Positions 1 to 9,368 of a stretch of 64,000 nt of DNA are shown one piece after another. Source of the DNA: Granulicella arctica (GTDB lineage Bacteria > Acidobacteriota > Terriglobia > Terriglobales > Acidobacteriaceae); assembly GCF_013410065.1 (NCBI RefSeq), contig NZ_JACCCW010000001.1:620001-684000 (forward strand), written 5' to 3'. The notes under the pieces were generated by a model. That model was not told the DNA's origin, searched no databases, and worked only from the letters and a program-made list of their open reading frames with translations. The first letter of the stretch is position 1; each line of letters begins with the position of its first letter. The translations under genes and the position numbers were made by a program.

Positions 1-3000
1 GTAGAGGATTTTGACGCCGAACTGGATGATGCGCGGCTCAAAGGTGCTGGTGATCTGGCCGCCTGTGGTTGCGGACGGCGCACCCAGCGTACCGCCGATC
101 GTGCCAGGCAGATAGAGGTTGGTGTGATTGAGTATGTTATAGAACTCCGTACGGAACTCGACCTTCAGGCTCTCGATGGGTGTGGCGAATTTCTTATTGA
201 GGGCAAGATCGGTCTGATAGAACGGCGTATTTCGGAGAGGATTGCGCGATGCGTCTCCGAACGGGCTCTGGAGAACATTGTTGATCGTGGTTGCAGGCAG
301 GGCAAACGCCGCCGGGTTGACGTATTGGATATAGCCGCTGGTTCCCGATACCTGCTTGTTCAGGATCTGCTTCACGCCGGGGATGACGTTCGGACGGTAC
401 TCATTCGCACCACGATACGTCGCAGAGATCTGCTGGGAGACCTGATTGGCAGAGCCGGGGCTATAGGTAAGGTTGAAGGGCGTGCCCGCCTGCATGGTGT
501 TGATGGTGCTGATCTGCCAGCCACCGATCACTCCATCGACGAGAGGGTTGGAGGAGCCGAGGTACTTGCGACCGCGTCCGATAGGCAGCTCGTAGACGAT
601 GCTGGTGACGTTGGCAACGGGCAGGTTGTAGTCCGACTGCGCGTAATCGGCGCCGATGTTGTTCCCATCCTGAGGCGACGGCGTGTTGCCTTCGAGTGAG
701 GCGCTGGCGTTATCGAGCGCATGAGACCAAGTGAAGGAGTTCAACAGGGTGAGCCCCCGAACGAAGCGCTCCTCGTACTTGACCTGTAGGGAGTTGTAGT
801 TGGAGTGGAACTCGTTGAGGGCTTCGGTGATGTCCGAGGGCCAGTTGCCGAACGGGCGTGTGAATTTGCCATTCGTCAGGATGGACGGGTTCTTCTGGTT
901 TGCATTGAGGAAGCCCTGTAGCTTGAGGCCGCGATTACCGACATAGGCGATATCGAGGAGGGTGTTCTTGCTTAGCTCCTGCTGGACGCTGAGGAAGTAG
1001 CTCTCGACGTAGCTGTCCCTGGTGTTTTTGGGGATGTAGGTGACGTTATCCGTGGCTGAGTTGAAGGTTGTAGCAAGAGTGGACGGGAAGCCCTGATCGG
1101 CGGTTGCGTAGCAGCTTGGAGCTGTCGTGCCGACGGCAATGATTTGAGCCGGCAGGGGACTGCTACAGTGATTGGTGGTCGTCGGGGTGATCTGGCTAAC
1201 TGCGGCAAACTGGGCCTGGGGTGCGTTGATGGCGAGGATGTCACCAGAACCAGCGCGGGTGTAGTGGACGTAGCTCATGCCGAACCCGCCGCGAATCGCT
1301 GTGGTGGGAGCCACTGCGTACGCAAAACCGACGCGGGGAGCGAAGTCGTTGAGATCGGGATTGACGAGGGTGTGACCGTAGACTCCGCTGCCACTGTAGG
1401 GGGTGATGCCGTTGCCTGCCGTGGCACCAGGAGTGATGGTCAGGACAGTCTGCGAAGTGGGATCGAAGTTTGAGATGTAGTTGTTCTGCTCAGAGTAAGG
1501 CGAGCCGTACTCCCAACGGACACCGAGGTTGAGGGTGAGGTTGGGGCGGACCTTCCAGTCATCCTGAGCATAGGCGCTGTGCAGGGTCTGGCGGAGGTGG
1601 GCGACGAAGTAGTTGGCCAGCGAGTAAGAGCTGGTGTTGCCGAAGAGGAAGTCGGCCCAGTAGTTATCGGAGACAGCTTTGGGATTGCAGGTGGAAGCGG
1701 TGTCCGAGGTGGGGCATAGGCTGTAGCCCCCGCTATAGGTATAGGAGCCATAGAGCGGGTTGTTGTCGTTGACGGCCATCCAGATGTGCTCGTACTCATA
1801 GCCGAACTTCAAGGAGTGTTTGCCTTTGACCCAGGTGAAGTTCACCTTGGGGTCGAGAAGGGCTGGGTTCTGCCACTGTGGATTGGTGCTCTGACGGCCA
1901 AAGGAGGTAAAGCCGTTGATCCCGATCGAGGGCAGACCGCCAGCTACTACAGGGTTGGTGGGCAATCCGGGGATGGCGAAGGCGTTGTCGCCGATGGAGA
2001 GCGAGAACTTGCCGGCCTTAGTCTTCGAGAGGCCGACGCGGACATCGAGGATCTTGTCCTGGCCAAAGAGATGGGTGTATCCGAGGGCGACCTGCTGGTC
2101 GAGAATGCGGATCGCACCGTTAGTCTGTCCATCGAGCGGCAGGGGGATGGCTGGATAGTTGACGCCATTCTCCTTACGATCGCTGACGCGGAGGAACCAG
2201 GAGCTGCTGGGGTTCTGCTGATAATCGAGGCGCAGATCGCCCTTGTCGGCCTTGTCGGTAAACGGCACCTGCACAGCCACGTCATTGGCGGCTAGACCAG
2301 TGTTCGATACTCCTGCTGTCGGGAGCTGGCTGGAGAGACTCTGCTTGAAGAAGTTGACGACCTGCAGGGAAAGCGGATTGATCGCATTGGTGGGGATAGC
2401 GCTACCGGCCTTGTAGAGCTCACCCGTCAAAGGATTTCTTACATCGACGACGAGGTTGCCGTTGAGCTCATTCAGTGTGGGCAAGGTGAGAACGCTGAGC
2501 GGCGTGAGGGTCTGGCGGAAGCCTTCGTAGTCGAGGAAGAAGAAGAGCTTGTCCTTGATGATGGGCCCACCGAAGTTCATACCGAACTGGTTACGATTGA
2601 ACTTGGGTTTCTGGAAGGGGATGATGTTGCCGGCTCCGCCGACTGTGGTTGGCTTGAAGAAGCCTGCTGCGTTGAGGTCGGTGTTGCGGATGAACTCGTA
2701 GACCGTGGCGTGGAAGCGGTTGGTTCCGCTGGCGGTGGCGACGTTAACGGTCGCGCCGGAGGAGCGCCCGTACTCGGCGCTCTCATTGTTGGTGACGACC
2801 TGGAACTGAGCGACGGAGTCGGGTGGGACCGCGATGATCTGGTTATCGAAACCCTGGTTGCTTTCGCCGTAGGCGTTGTTGTCCATACCGTCGAGCAGGA
2901 AGTTGTTGAACATGCTGCGCTGGCCGTTGACGTTGTAGGCTCCGGCGCGCACGAGGCTGCTGATCGAGCTGGTGGTAGCGGCGGTAGGAGCCTGACGCGA

Positions 3001-3531
3001 TCCGGCGACCAGGCCGAGGAGATCGGAGTAGTTGCGGCTGACGAGCGGCAACGCTTCGCTCTGATAGTTGGTGATCGTTTGGCCGCGCTCGCTGGTCTCG
3101 GTCTCGAGCTGGAGGGCGACGCCGCTTACCTCGACGGTTTCGCTGGTTCCGCCGATCTGGAGGGAGAGATCGACGCGCTGGCGTCCACCGACGCTGATGC
3201 TGATGTTGTCAGCAATGGCGGTATTGAAGCCGGAGAGAGTTGCGGAGACGCGATAGGTGCCGACGCGGAGGGAGCTAAACTCGTAGTTGCCGGAGGCATC
3301 ACTCTGGCTGGCCTGCGCGATGTTGGTGTCTTTGTTGGTGACGGTGACACTGGCCGCTGGGATGACGGCTCCGGTGGAGTCGTGGACAGTGCCGACCAGG
3401 CTTCCGTTATCAAATTGTGCGTTGGCGACTGGCGAGAGGAAGAGCGTGCAAGCAATCAGCAGAGCGATGCAGAGAGACACACGCTGGCCTAGCGCGGCGA
3501 AGATCCGCAGGGTAAAGCTATTTTTTGACAT
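1..3531 (-). CDS. Oar-like TonB-dependent receptor with carboxypeptidase-regulatory domain (3' end just outside window)
   Basis: The leftward frame is open from an ATG at 3531 to base 1, 1177 codons. It starts with a signal peptide (residues 1-39, cleavage after ANA). A carboxypeptidase-regulatory-like beta-sandwich follows (about 43-125, starting GSLVGTVHDSTGA). A plug domain comes next (about 125-260, with NVNGQRSMFNNFLLDG and EYGRSSGATVNV), then a long beta-barrel. The last visible residues are PRIIQFGVKILY, the usual C-terminal strand of this family, so only a residue or the stop codon is missing. Such proteins are outer-membrane transporters energised by TonB; in Acidobacteriota they occur in many copies and the substrate is generally unknown. 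It is divergent from a secreted M28 peptidase across 128 bp, which may suggest uptake of peptide products, but that is inference. Confidence 0.9.
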   Translation of the reverse strand, partial: MSKNSFTLRIFAALGQRVSLCIALLIACTLFLSPVANAQFDNGSLVGTVHDSTGAVIPAASVTVTNKDTNIAQASQSDASGNYEFSSLRVGTYRVSATLSGFNTAIADNISISVGGRQRVDLSLQIGGTSETVEVSGVALQLETETSERGQTITNYQSEALPLVSRNYSDLLGLVAGSRQAPTAATTSSISSLVRAGAYNVNGQRSMFNNFLLDGMDNNAYGESNQGFDNQIIAVPPDSVAQFQVVTNNESAEYGRSSGATVNVATASGTNRFHATVYEFIRNTDLNAAGFFKPTTVGGAGNIIPFQKPKFNRNQFGMNFGGPIIKDKLFFFLDYEGFRQTLTPLSVLTLPTLNELNGNLVVDVRNPLTGELYKAGSAIPTNAINPLSLQVVNFFKQSLSSQLPTAGVSNTGLAANDVAVQVPFTDKADKGDLRLDYQQNPSSSWFLRVSDRKENGVNYPAIPLPLDGQTNGAIRILDQQVALGYTHLFGQDKILDVRVGLSKTKAGKFSLSIGDNAFAIPGLPTNPVVAGGLPSIGINGFTSFGRQSTNPQWQNPALLDPKVNFTWVKGKHSLKFGYEYEHIWMAVNDNNPLYGSYTYSGGYSLCPTSDTASTCNPKAVSDNYWADFLFGNTSSYSLANYFVAHLRQTLHSAYAQDDWKVRPNLTLNLGVRWEYGSPYSEQNNYISNFDPTSQTVLTITPGATAGNGITPYSGSGVYGHTLVNPDLNDFAPRVGFAYAVAPTTAIRGGFGMSYVHYTRAGSGDILAINAPQAQFAAVSQITPTTTNHCSSPLPAQIIAVGTTAPSCYATADQGFPSTLATTFNSATDNVTYIPKNTRDSYVESYFLSVQQELSKNTLLDIAYVGNRGLKLQGFLNANQKNPSILTNGKFTRPFGNWPSDITEALNEFHSNYNSLQVKYEERFVRGLTLLNSFTWSHALDNASASLEGNTPSPQDGNNIGADYAQSDYNLPVANVTSIVYELPIGRGRKYLGSSNPLVDGVIGGWQISTINTMQAGTPFNLTYSPGSANQVSQQISATYRGANEYRPNVIPGVKQILNKQVSGTSGYIQYVNPAAFALPATTINNVLQSPFGDASRNPLRNTPFYQTDLALNKKFATPIESLKVEFRTEFYNILNHTNLYLPGTIGGTLGAPSATTGGQITSTFEPRIIQFGVKILY

Positions 3532-3659
3532 ATGTGAAGGGTAGGTTCTCCGTGCGAATGCTTCTTGAACGGCGTGTGAACGGACGGTGAATCGCGTTAT
3601 CTTTAGTGCATCATCTTTGGAAATTTCACACTGCATCGTAGTGCCTCCAGGAGAATGTT

Positions 3660-5126
3660 TTGATACGTCTTGCCCGCCTGCTTCCTATCGTTTTTCTGAG
3701 CGCAGTGCCCTTTTGCCTTCAGGGTCGGGCTCAGAGTGATTTTTCGATCGTCGAACACTATAAACCTGCGGCGGACAAGCTGATAGAGGCATCCCTTGCC
3801 GATGGGGAGGGCTACGCTAATCTGGCGTATCTGTGCGACCACATCGGGAAACGGATCAGCGGGAGCGAGTCTCTGGAGCGGGCGATTGCGTGGAGCGCGG
3901 AGCTGATGAAGCGCGAAGGTCTGACGAATGTGACGGTCCAGCCGGTGATGGTGCCGAAGTGGGTACGGGGGAAGGAATCCGGGGCGATTGTGGCTCCAGT
4001 GGAGAAGCCGCTGCACATGCTGGGACTGGGGATGAGCGTGGGAACTCCACCGGCCGGCATTACGGCTGAGGTGGTGGTGGTTTCGACCTTTGACGACCTG
4101 AAGAAGCTGGGGAAGAAGGGCGTGAAGGGCAAGATCGTCGTCTTCAACGCGCCATACGAGGGGTATGGTCAGACGGTGATGTACCGGACAGCGGGGCCTT
4201 CGGAGGCAGCAGCATTGGGGGCGGTTGGTGTCCTGGTTCGGTCGATTACGCCACTGGCGATGCAGACTCCGCACACCGGGACGCTGGTATACGACGAGAA
4301 GCAGCCGAAGATTCCGGCAGCGGCGGTGTCGATTGAGGATGCGCTGATGCTGGAGCGACTGTGCGCCGAAGGCAAGCCAGTCAAGGTGCATCTGGCGATG
4401 GAAGCGCACATGGAGGCGGAGGCGAAGAGCGGCAATGTGATGGGTGACCTGGCAGGGAGCGAACACCCGGAGGAGATGGTGGTCGTGGGCGGCCACATTG
4501 ACTCATGGGATGTGGGCCAGGGAGCGCAGGATGATGGCTCAGGCATCATGGCGTCATTGGCAGCAGTGGCCGAGATCAAGAAGCTGGGGATGGTGCCAAA
4601 GCGGACGATCCGGGTGGTGTTCTGGGTGAATGAGGAGAATGGCGACGCAGGCGGGCGAGCGTATCGCGCAATGATGGGAGATAAGCTATCGACTCAGGTG
4701 GCGGCGATCGAAATGGATGGCGGAGCGGAGCAGCCGGTTGGGTACGGATACGGCTCGGCAGGTGGCGGGCGCAGGGCGATACCGGGTGGGCCAATGACGC
4801 CCATATCTCCGACGCTGGCTCCTGCGGAGCAGCACTCGCTGGAGTTGCTGCAACAGATTGGGACGCTGCTGAAGCCGGTTGGCGCTGAGACGATCACGGC
4901 AGGTGGTGGCGGGTCGGATATCGAGCCGCTCATGCAGGCAGGCGTGCCGGGGCTGGGAGAGCGGACGACGGCGGCGCACTACTTCGACTGGCATCATACC
5001 GAGGCGGACACGCTCGACAAGGTGAATCCAGAGGAGTTCCGGACGAACGTGGCATCACTAGCGGTGATGACCTGGGTGCTGGCAGATATGCCGGAAAAGC
5101 TGGCAGGGCATCCCTCGACTGAATAG
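3660..5126 (+). CDS. Secreted M28-family zinc peptidase (carboxypeptidase Q-like) with PA domain
   Basis: 488 residues with an N-terminal signal peptide (1-24). A PA-type insert lies at about 130-260 and an M28 catalytic domain at about 262-480. Visible di-zinc ligand candidates are His279 (GGHIDSW), Asp291/Asp292 (AQDDGSG), Glu325-Glu326 (WVNEENG) and His445/His446 (DWHHTEADT). The arrangement matches plasma glutamate carboxypeptidase/carboxypeptidase Q-like enzymes that release N-terminal amino acids or split dipeptides in the periplasm or outside the cell. The start is a TTG, chosen because AGGAG at 3649-3653 lies 6 bases upstream. The only nearby ATG (3655) opens a two-codon frame that stops at once. 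Family assignment is firm; substrate is not known. Confidence 0.9.
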   Translation: MIRLARLLPIVFLSAVPFCLQGRAQSDFSIVEHYKPAADKLIEASLADGEGYANLAYLCDHIGKRISGSESLERAIAWSAELMKREGLTNVTVQPVMVPKWVRGKESGAIVAPVEKPLHMLGLGMSVGTPPAGITAEVVVVSTFDDLKKLGKKGVKGKIVVFNAPYEGYGQTVMYRTAGPSEAAALGAVGVLVRSITPLAMQTPHTGTLVYDEKQPKIPAAAVSIEDALMLERLCAEGKPVKVHLAMEAHMEAEAKSGNVMGDLAGSEHPEEMVVVGGHIDSWDVGQGAQDDGSGIMASLAAVAEIKKLGMVPKRTIRVVFWVNEENGDAGGRAYRAMMGDKLSTQVAAIEMDGGAEQPVGYGYGSAGGGRRAIPGGPMTPISPTLAPAEQHSLELLQQIGTLLKPVGAETITAGGGGSDIEPLMQAGVPGLGERTTAAHYFDWHHTEADTLDKVNPEEFRTNVASLAVMTWVLADMPEKLAGHPSTE

Positions 5127-5130
5127 GTGC

Positions 5131-6036
5131 TTACTGGCAGCCCTCTAGAATGCCGCGCGTGATGTCGCGGACTAGCTGCAGGAAGTCCATGAGAACGGGC
5201 CCTTCAAACCTGGGGTTCCAGGCGACCGAGATGCCGACAGAGGCGTTCTGTAGCTCCAACTCGCAGAAGACAATGCCGGGAGTAGCGAGGTAGCGCGTCC
5301 CGGAGGGGACGAACGCGATTCCTTCACCGGATTCGACGAGGGTGAGAACGCTGGACCAGGTGGTGGAGGTGTGGGCAATCTCCGGCGAGAAGCCTGCGGC
5401 GGAGCAGAGTGCGAGGATGTTGTCGAAGAGGGCGGGGGTGACCTTGCGCTCGCACATGATGAAGCGCTCGGTGGCGAGGGATGCGACCCTGATCGGTTTT
5501 CCAGCGAGAGGATGTTCACGAGGAAGCGCGACGACAACGGGGTCTCGATACAGGAGTTCGGCACAGAGGGTGGTGTCGAAGGGCGGTTCAAGCGGACGCG
5601 TAAAGCCTACGTCAATCTTGCCGGAGGTGAGAGCTTCCATCTGGACATTGGTATGCATCTCATAAAGGGACAGTCGTATATTGGGATGGAGCTTGCGATA
5701 CTCGCGGATGATACGCGAGAAAAAGTCAGCCGCACCCCAGATAAAAAACCCGATGGCCAGGGTCCCGATCTGTCCCTGCAACGACCGCCGGGTGATGTCG
5801 AGGGCTCGTTCAGCGGCAATCAGAGTCTTTCGAGCTTCGACCAGGAAGAGATGGCCGTGGGAGTTGAGGTGGATTTTATGCTGACGACGATCAAGCAGAG
5901 CACCCCCGATCTCGCGCTCGAGGTCTGCAATCTGTTCGCTGATGGCGGATTGAGAGACATGCAACTCGCGGCTGGCCTTGCTGAAGGTGCCGTGGTCGGC
6001 GACTGCGCAAAAGTAGCGCAGATGTCGTAACTCCAT
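5131..6036 (-). CDS. LysR-family transcriptional regulator
   Basis: 301 residues, the normal LysR length. The winged helix-turn-helix is at 1-60 (ELRHLRYFCAVADHGTFSKA, then SQSAISEQIADLE), followed by a linker helix and a LysR substrate-binding domain (about 90-295). ATG at 6036 is preceded by AAGGAAGG at 5 bases. The gene is divergent from the RND efflux operon that begins at 6186, the classical arrangement of a LysR regulator and its target. The 149-bp gap contains a perfect inverted repeat (6135-6149). I infer that it controls the efflux operon and probably itself; the inducer is unknown. Its 3' end lies 4 bp from that of the convergent M28 peptidase gene. Confidence 0.92.
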   Translation of the reverse strand: MELRHLRYFCAVADHGTFSKASRELHVSQSAISEQIADLEREIGGALLDRRQHKIHLNSHGHLFLVEARKTLIAAERALDITRRSLQGQIGTLAIGFFIWGAADFFSRIIREYRKLHPNIRLSLYEMHTNVQMEALTSGKIDVGFTRPLEPPFDTTLCAELLYRDPVVVALPREHPLAGKPIRVASLATERFIMCERKVTPALFDNILALCSAAGFSPEIAHTSTTWSSVLTLVESGEGIAFVPSGTRYLATPGIVFCELELQNASVGISVAWNPRFEGPVLMDFLQLVRDITRGILEGCQ

Positions 6037-6134
6037 GAGTTGCCTTCCTTTTTTAGGATGACCGCGCTTTGATTTTATCGGTTTTTCCGTTGATCAGCTC
6101 CGGAAATAACTGTGAAACACATCGCGAACTAGAG

Positions 6135-6149
6135 TGTCTATTGTAGACA
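6135..6149. promoter_or_regulatory. Inverted repeat, candidate LysR operator
   Basis: TGTCTA-TTG-TAGACA is a perfect 15-bp dyad in the gap between the divergent LysR and RND permease genes, 36 bases before the permease start. It is close to, but not exactly, the T-N11-A LysR box (the outer T and A are 13 apart). Function is inferred from position and symmetry. Confidence 0.45.
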
Positions 6150-6185
6150 GAGCGAAATATTTTTACCTGAGGCGAGTTCTCTACC

Positions 6186-9100
6186 ATGTGGATCGTAAAA
6201 GTAGCCCTGACCCGGCCCTACACCTTCATCGTGCTGGCGATCCTCATTTTGATTGCGGCCCCCGTCGTGATCATGAGCACCCCGACCGACATCTTTCCGA
6301 ACATCAATATTCCGGTGATCTCGATTGCGTGGCAGTATACAGGCCTGAATCCGGAGGAGCTTGAGGGTCGTGTCACTACGCCGTATGAGAAGGTGTTGAC
6401 GACGCTTGTCGACAACATTCAGCATATCGAGTCCACAACCTTCAATGGTCAGGTGATCATCAAGGTCTACCTGCAGCCTGGAGCAAGCCTGGACACGGCC
6501 AATTCGCAGGTAAGCGCGGCATCGGAGTTCCAACTTCGTAGTCTTCCACCGGGTATTCTCCCCCCGCAGATCATCAACTTCAGCGCATCCAGTGTGCCGA
6601 TCTTGCAACTTGGCCTCTCCGGTCATGGGCTGACCGAACAACAGTTGAACGACATTGGATTGAACTTTGTCCGGCCACAACTGGTCACTGTTCCCGGCGC
6701 GGTTATCCCCAATGTGTACGGCGGCAAACAGCGCTCCATCATGATCAACCTGGACCCGAAAGCACTACAGTCCCAGGGACTATCGCCGATCGATGTTCTG
6801 AATTCGATGTCACAACAGAATGTCGTCCAGCCGGGCGGAACGGCGAAGATCGGCATGGATGAGTACGACATCCACCTGAACTCCTCACCGGTGACGCTCG
6901 ATGGCTTGCGGAACCTGCCGTTGAAGCAGTCCAACGGCACGACCGTGTATGTGCGCGATGTAGCGACGATCTCCGACGGCAGCATTCCGCAGACGAACAT
7001 TGTGCGGCAGGATGGTAAACGCGGCGTGCTGGCAACGGTGCTCAAGTCTGGCAACGCCTCCACGCTGGATGTCGTCGACGGCATACGCAAGCTGCTACCC
7101 GTCATGGCGCAGACGCTGCCGCCGGAGCTGAAGATAACGCCGATTGGCGACCAATCGATCTTCGTTCGCGGATCGGTCGAGGGCGTCATCCGTGAGGCTG
7201 TGATCGCAGCCGTGCTGACTGGGTTGATGATCCTGCTGTTCCTCGGAAGCTGGCGCAGCACGGTGATTATCGCTGTGTCGATTCCACTGTCGATTCTGTC
7301 GTCGGTGATTGTGCTGGGACTGCTGGGCCAGACGATCAATATCATGACGCTGGGCGGCCTCGCGCTCGCAGTCGGCATTCTTGTGGACGACGCTACCGTA
7401 ACGATCGAAAATATCGAGCGCTATCTTGAAGAAGGCTATGAGCTGAACGATGGCATCCTCCAGGGTGCAGCGCAGATCTCCGTCCCCGCGCTCGTATCGA
7501 CCCTGTGTATCTGCATCGTGTTCCTGCCGATGTTCTTCCTGAGCGGCGTGGCGCGGTACCTGTTTGTGCCGCTCGCCGAATCCGTCGTCTTTGCCATGCT
7601 GGCGTCGTACATCCTGTCGCGAACGTTGGTGCCGACGATGGCGATGTATCTACTGAAGAAGCACGATCACCATGCGCCAAAGTCGAACAACATTCTCGCC
7701 CGCTTCCAGCGTGCATTCGAACTGCTTTTCGAGAAGATACGGAGCACTTATCAGGATCTGCTGGGCAGGCTGATCAGTGCCAGAGCGGCCTTTGTGCCGA
7801 TCTTCATCCTGGCCTGCCTGTGCGGATTCCTTTTGATTCCATTTCTTGGACAGAACTTCTTCCCGAGCACAGATAACGGCTCGTTCATCCTGCATGTGCG
7901 GGCGAAGAGTGGAACGCGTATCGAGGAGACCGCGAAGCTGTGCGACCTGGTGGAGCAGTTGATCCGGAAGCAGGTGCCTGCGAACGAAATCGACAACATT
8001 CTCGACAACATCGGATTGCCTTACAGCACTCTGAACACACAACATGCCACCTCCGGTCTCTGGGGTGCCAGCGATGCCGACGTTCTCGTGTCCCTAAAAG
8101 AGGACCATCATCCGACGGCTGACTATGTCGCGAAGTTGCGCGACTCGCTACCTCGCGAATTCCCAGGCGTGACGTTCTACTTCCTGCCTTCGGATATCGT
8201 GACGCAGATCTTGAACTTCGGTCTGCCTGCTCCGATCGATGTGCAGTTCGAGGGAGCGGACATTGCGGGCAATCGCAAGGTGGCTGACCAGATGCTGACC
8301 GAGCTCCGGCAGGTTCCGGGACTGGTCGATCTGCGCATTCAACAGCCTGACGACTATCCCGTACTGAATGTAGCTATCGATCGCACCAAAGCAGCCCAGG
8401 GTGGCTACTCAGAGAAAGATGTCGGTAGCAGCATCCTGAACATCCTGAGCGGCAGCACGCAACTCACACCGATGTTTTACCTCAACTACAAGAACGGCGT
8501 GAACTACAACATGGTCGCGCAGACGCCGCAGTATGACGTTCAATCGCTGAGCAATCTACAAAATATTCCTCTTTCCGCTCCCGCAGCGAAGCAGCCGGAG
8601 ATTCTGGCGGATGTTGCCAACATCACACGCGATACTGAGATGCCGGTCATTACGCACTACAACATCCGCCGGACGCTCGATATCTACGGCAGCGTGCAGG
8701 GGCGCGACCTGGGCTCGGTCGGTCGGGACATTGCAAAGATCGTCAACGCTCACAAGAAGGAGCTGCCGCGCGGCAGCTTCCTACGGATACGCGGACAGAT
8801 CGAGACGATGAACTCCTCCTATTTCGGCCTGATCGCCGGTCTCGGATTCGCAATCGTCCTGGTCTACCTGCTGATCGTCGTGAACTTCCAGTCATGGCTG
8901 GACCCGTTCATCATCATCACGGCGTTGCCTGCCGCGCTGGCCGGTATCGTGTTGTTCCTGTTCGTGACGCATACTACGCTGAGCGTGCCTGCTCTTATGG
9001 GCGCGATCATGTGCATGGGCGTAGCAACGGCCAATAGTATCCTGGTTGTGTCCTTTGCAAAAGACCGTCTGGAGCAACATGGAGATGCCGTAATGGCTGC

Positions 9101-9362
9101 GCTTGAAGCGGGAGCGACTCGTTTTCGTCCTGTCATGATGACAGCGCTGGCGATGATCATCGGCATGATTCCGATGGCGCTGGGAGCAGGCGAGGGCGGC
9201 GAGCAGAATGCGCCCCTGGGACGTGCCGTGATCGGCGGCCTCTCGTGCGCAACCATTGCGACCCTGATCTTTGTTCCCGCGGTCTTCGCCCTGCTGCACG
9301 GACGACGGAAGCATACGGATGCAACGACGCAGCAATCACAGCAGCTGGCAGCAGGAGCCTAG
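6186..9362 (+). CDS. RND efflux transporter permease (HAE1/AcrB-like inner-membrane pump)
   Basis: 1058 residues, the full length of an AcrB-type pump with 12 membrane helices and two large periplasmic loops. The N-terminus is the usual TM1 (ALTRPYTFIVLAILILIAAP). The TM4 proton-relay motif is seen as Val400-Asp401-Asp402 (GILVDDATVTIENIER). The C-terminal TM region carries MGVATANSILVV and a GAGEGGEQNAPLGRAVIGG segment typical of this family. It should drive proton-coupled export of small molecules through the adaptor and outer-membrane factor encoded directly downstream. The permease comes first in this operon, whereas adaptor-first is the common order. The substrate cannot be read from the sequence. 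The upstream divergent LysR gene is the likely regulator. Confidence 0.95.
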   Translation: MWIVKVALTRPYTFIVLAILILIAAPVVIMSTPTDIFPNINIPVISIAWQYTGLNPEELEGRVTTPYEKVLTTLVDNIQHIESTTFNGQVIIKVYLQPGASLDTANSQVSAASEFQLRSLPPGILPPQIINFSASSVPILQLGLSGHGLTEQQLNDIGLNFVRPQLVTVPGAVIPNVYGGKQRSIMINLDPKALQSQGLSPIDVLNSMSQQNVVQPGGTAKIGMDEYDIHLNSSPVTLDGLRNLPLKQSNGTTVYVRDVATISDGSIPQTNIVRQDGKRGVLATVLKSGNASTLDVVDGIRKLLPVMAQTLPPELKITPIGDQSIFVRGSVEGVIREAVIAAVLTGLMILLFLGSWRSTVIIAVSIPLSILSSVIVLGLLGQTINIMTLGGLALAVGILVDDATVTIENIERYLEEGYELNDGILQGAAQISVPALVSTLCICIVFLPMFFLSGVARYLFVPLAESVVFAMLASYILSRTLVPTMAMYLLKKHDHHAPKSNNILARFQRAFELLFEKIRSTYQDLLGRLISARAAFVPIFILACLCGFLLIPFLGQNFFPSTDNGSFILHVRAKSGTRIEETAKLCDLVEQLIRKQVPANEIDNILDNIGLPYSTLNTQHATSGLWGASDADVLVSLKEDHHPTADYVAKLRDSLPREFPGVTFYFLPSDIVTQILNFGLPAPIDVQFEGADIAGNRKVADQMLTELRQVPGLVDLRIQQPDDYPVLNVAIDRTKAAQGGYSEKDVGSSILNILSGSTQLTPMFYLNYKNGVNYNMVAQTPQYDVQSLSNLQNIPLSAPAAKQPEILADVANITRDTEMPVITHYNIRRTLDIYGSVQGRDLGSVGRDIAKIVNAHKKELPRGSFLRIRGQIETMNSSYFGLIAGLGFAIVLVYLLIVVNFQSWLDPFIIITALPAALAGIVLFLFVTHTTLSVPALMGAIMCMGVATANSILVVSFAKDRLEQHGDAVMAALEAGATRFRPVMMTALAMIIGMIPMALGAGEGGEQNAPLGRAVIGGLSCATIATLIFVPAVFALLHGRRKHTDATTQQSQQLAAGA

Positions 9363-9368
9363 AAGACA

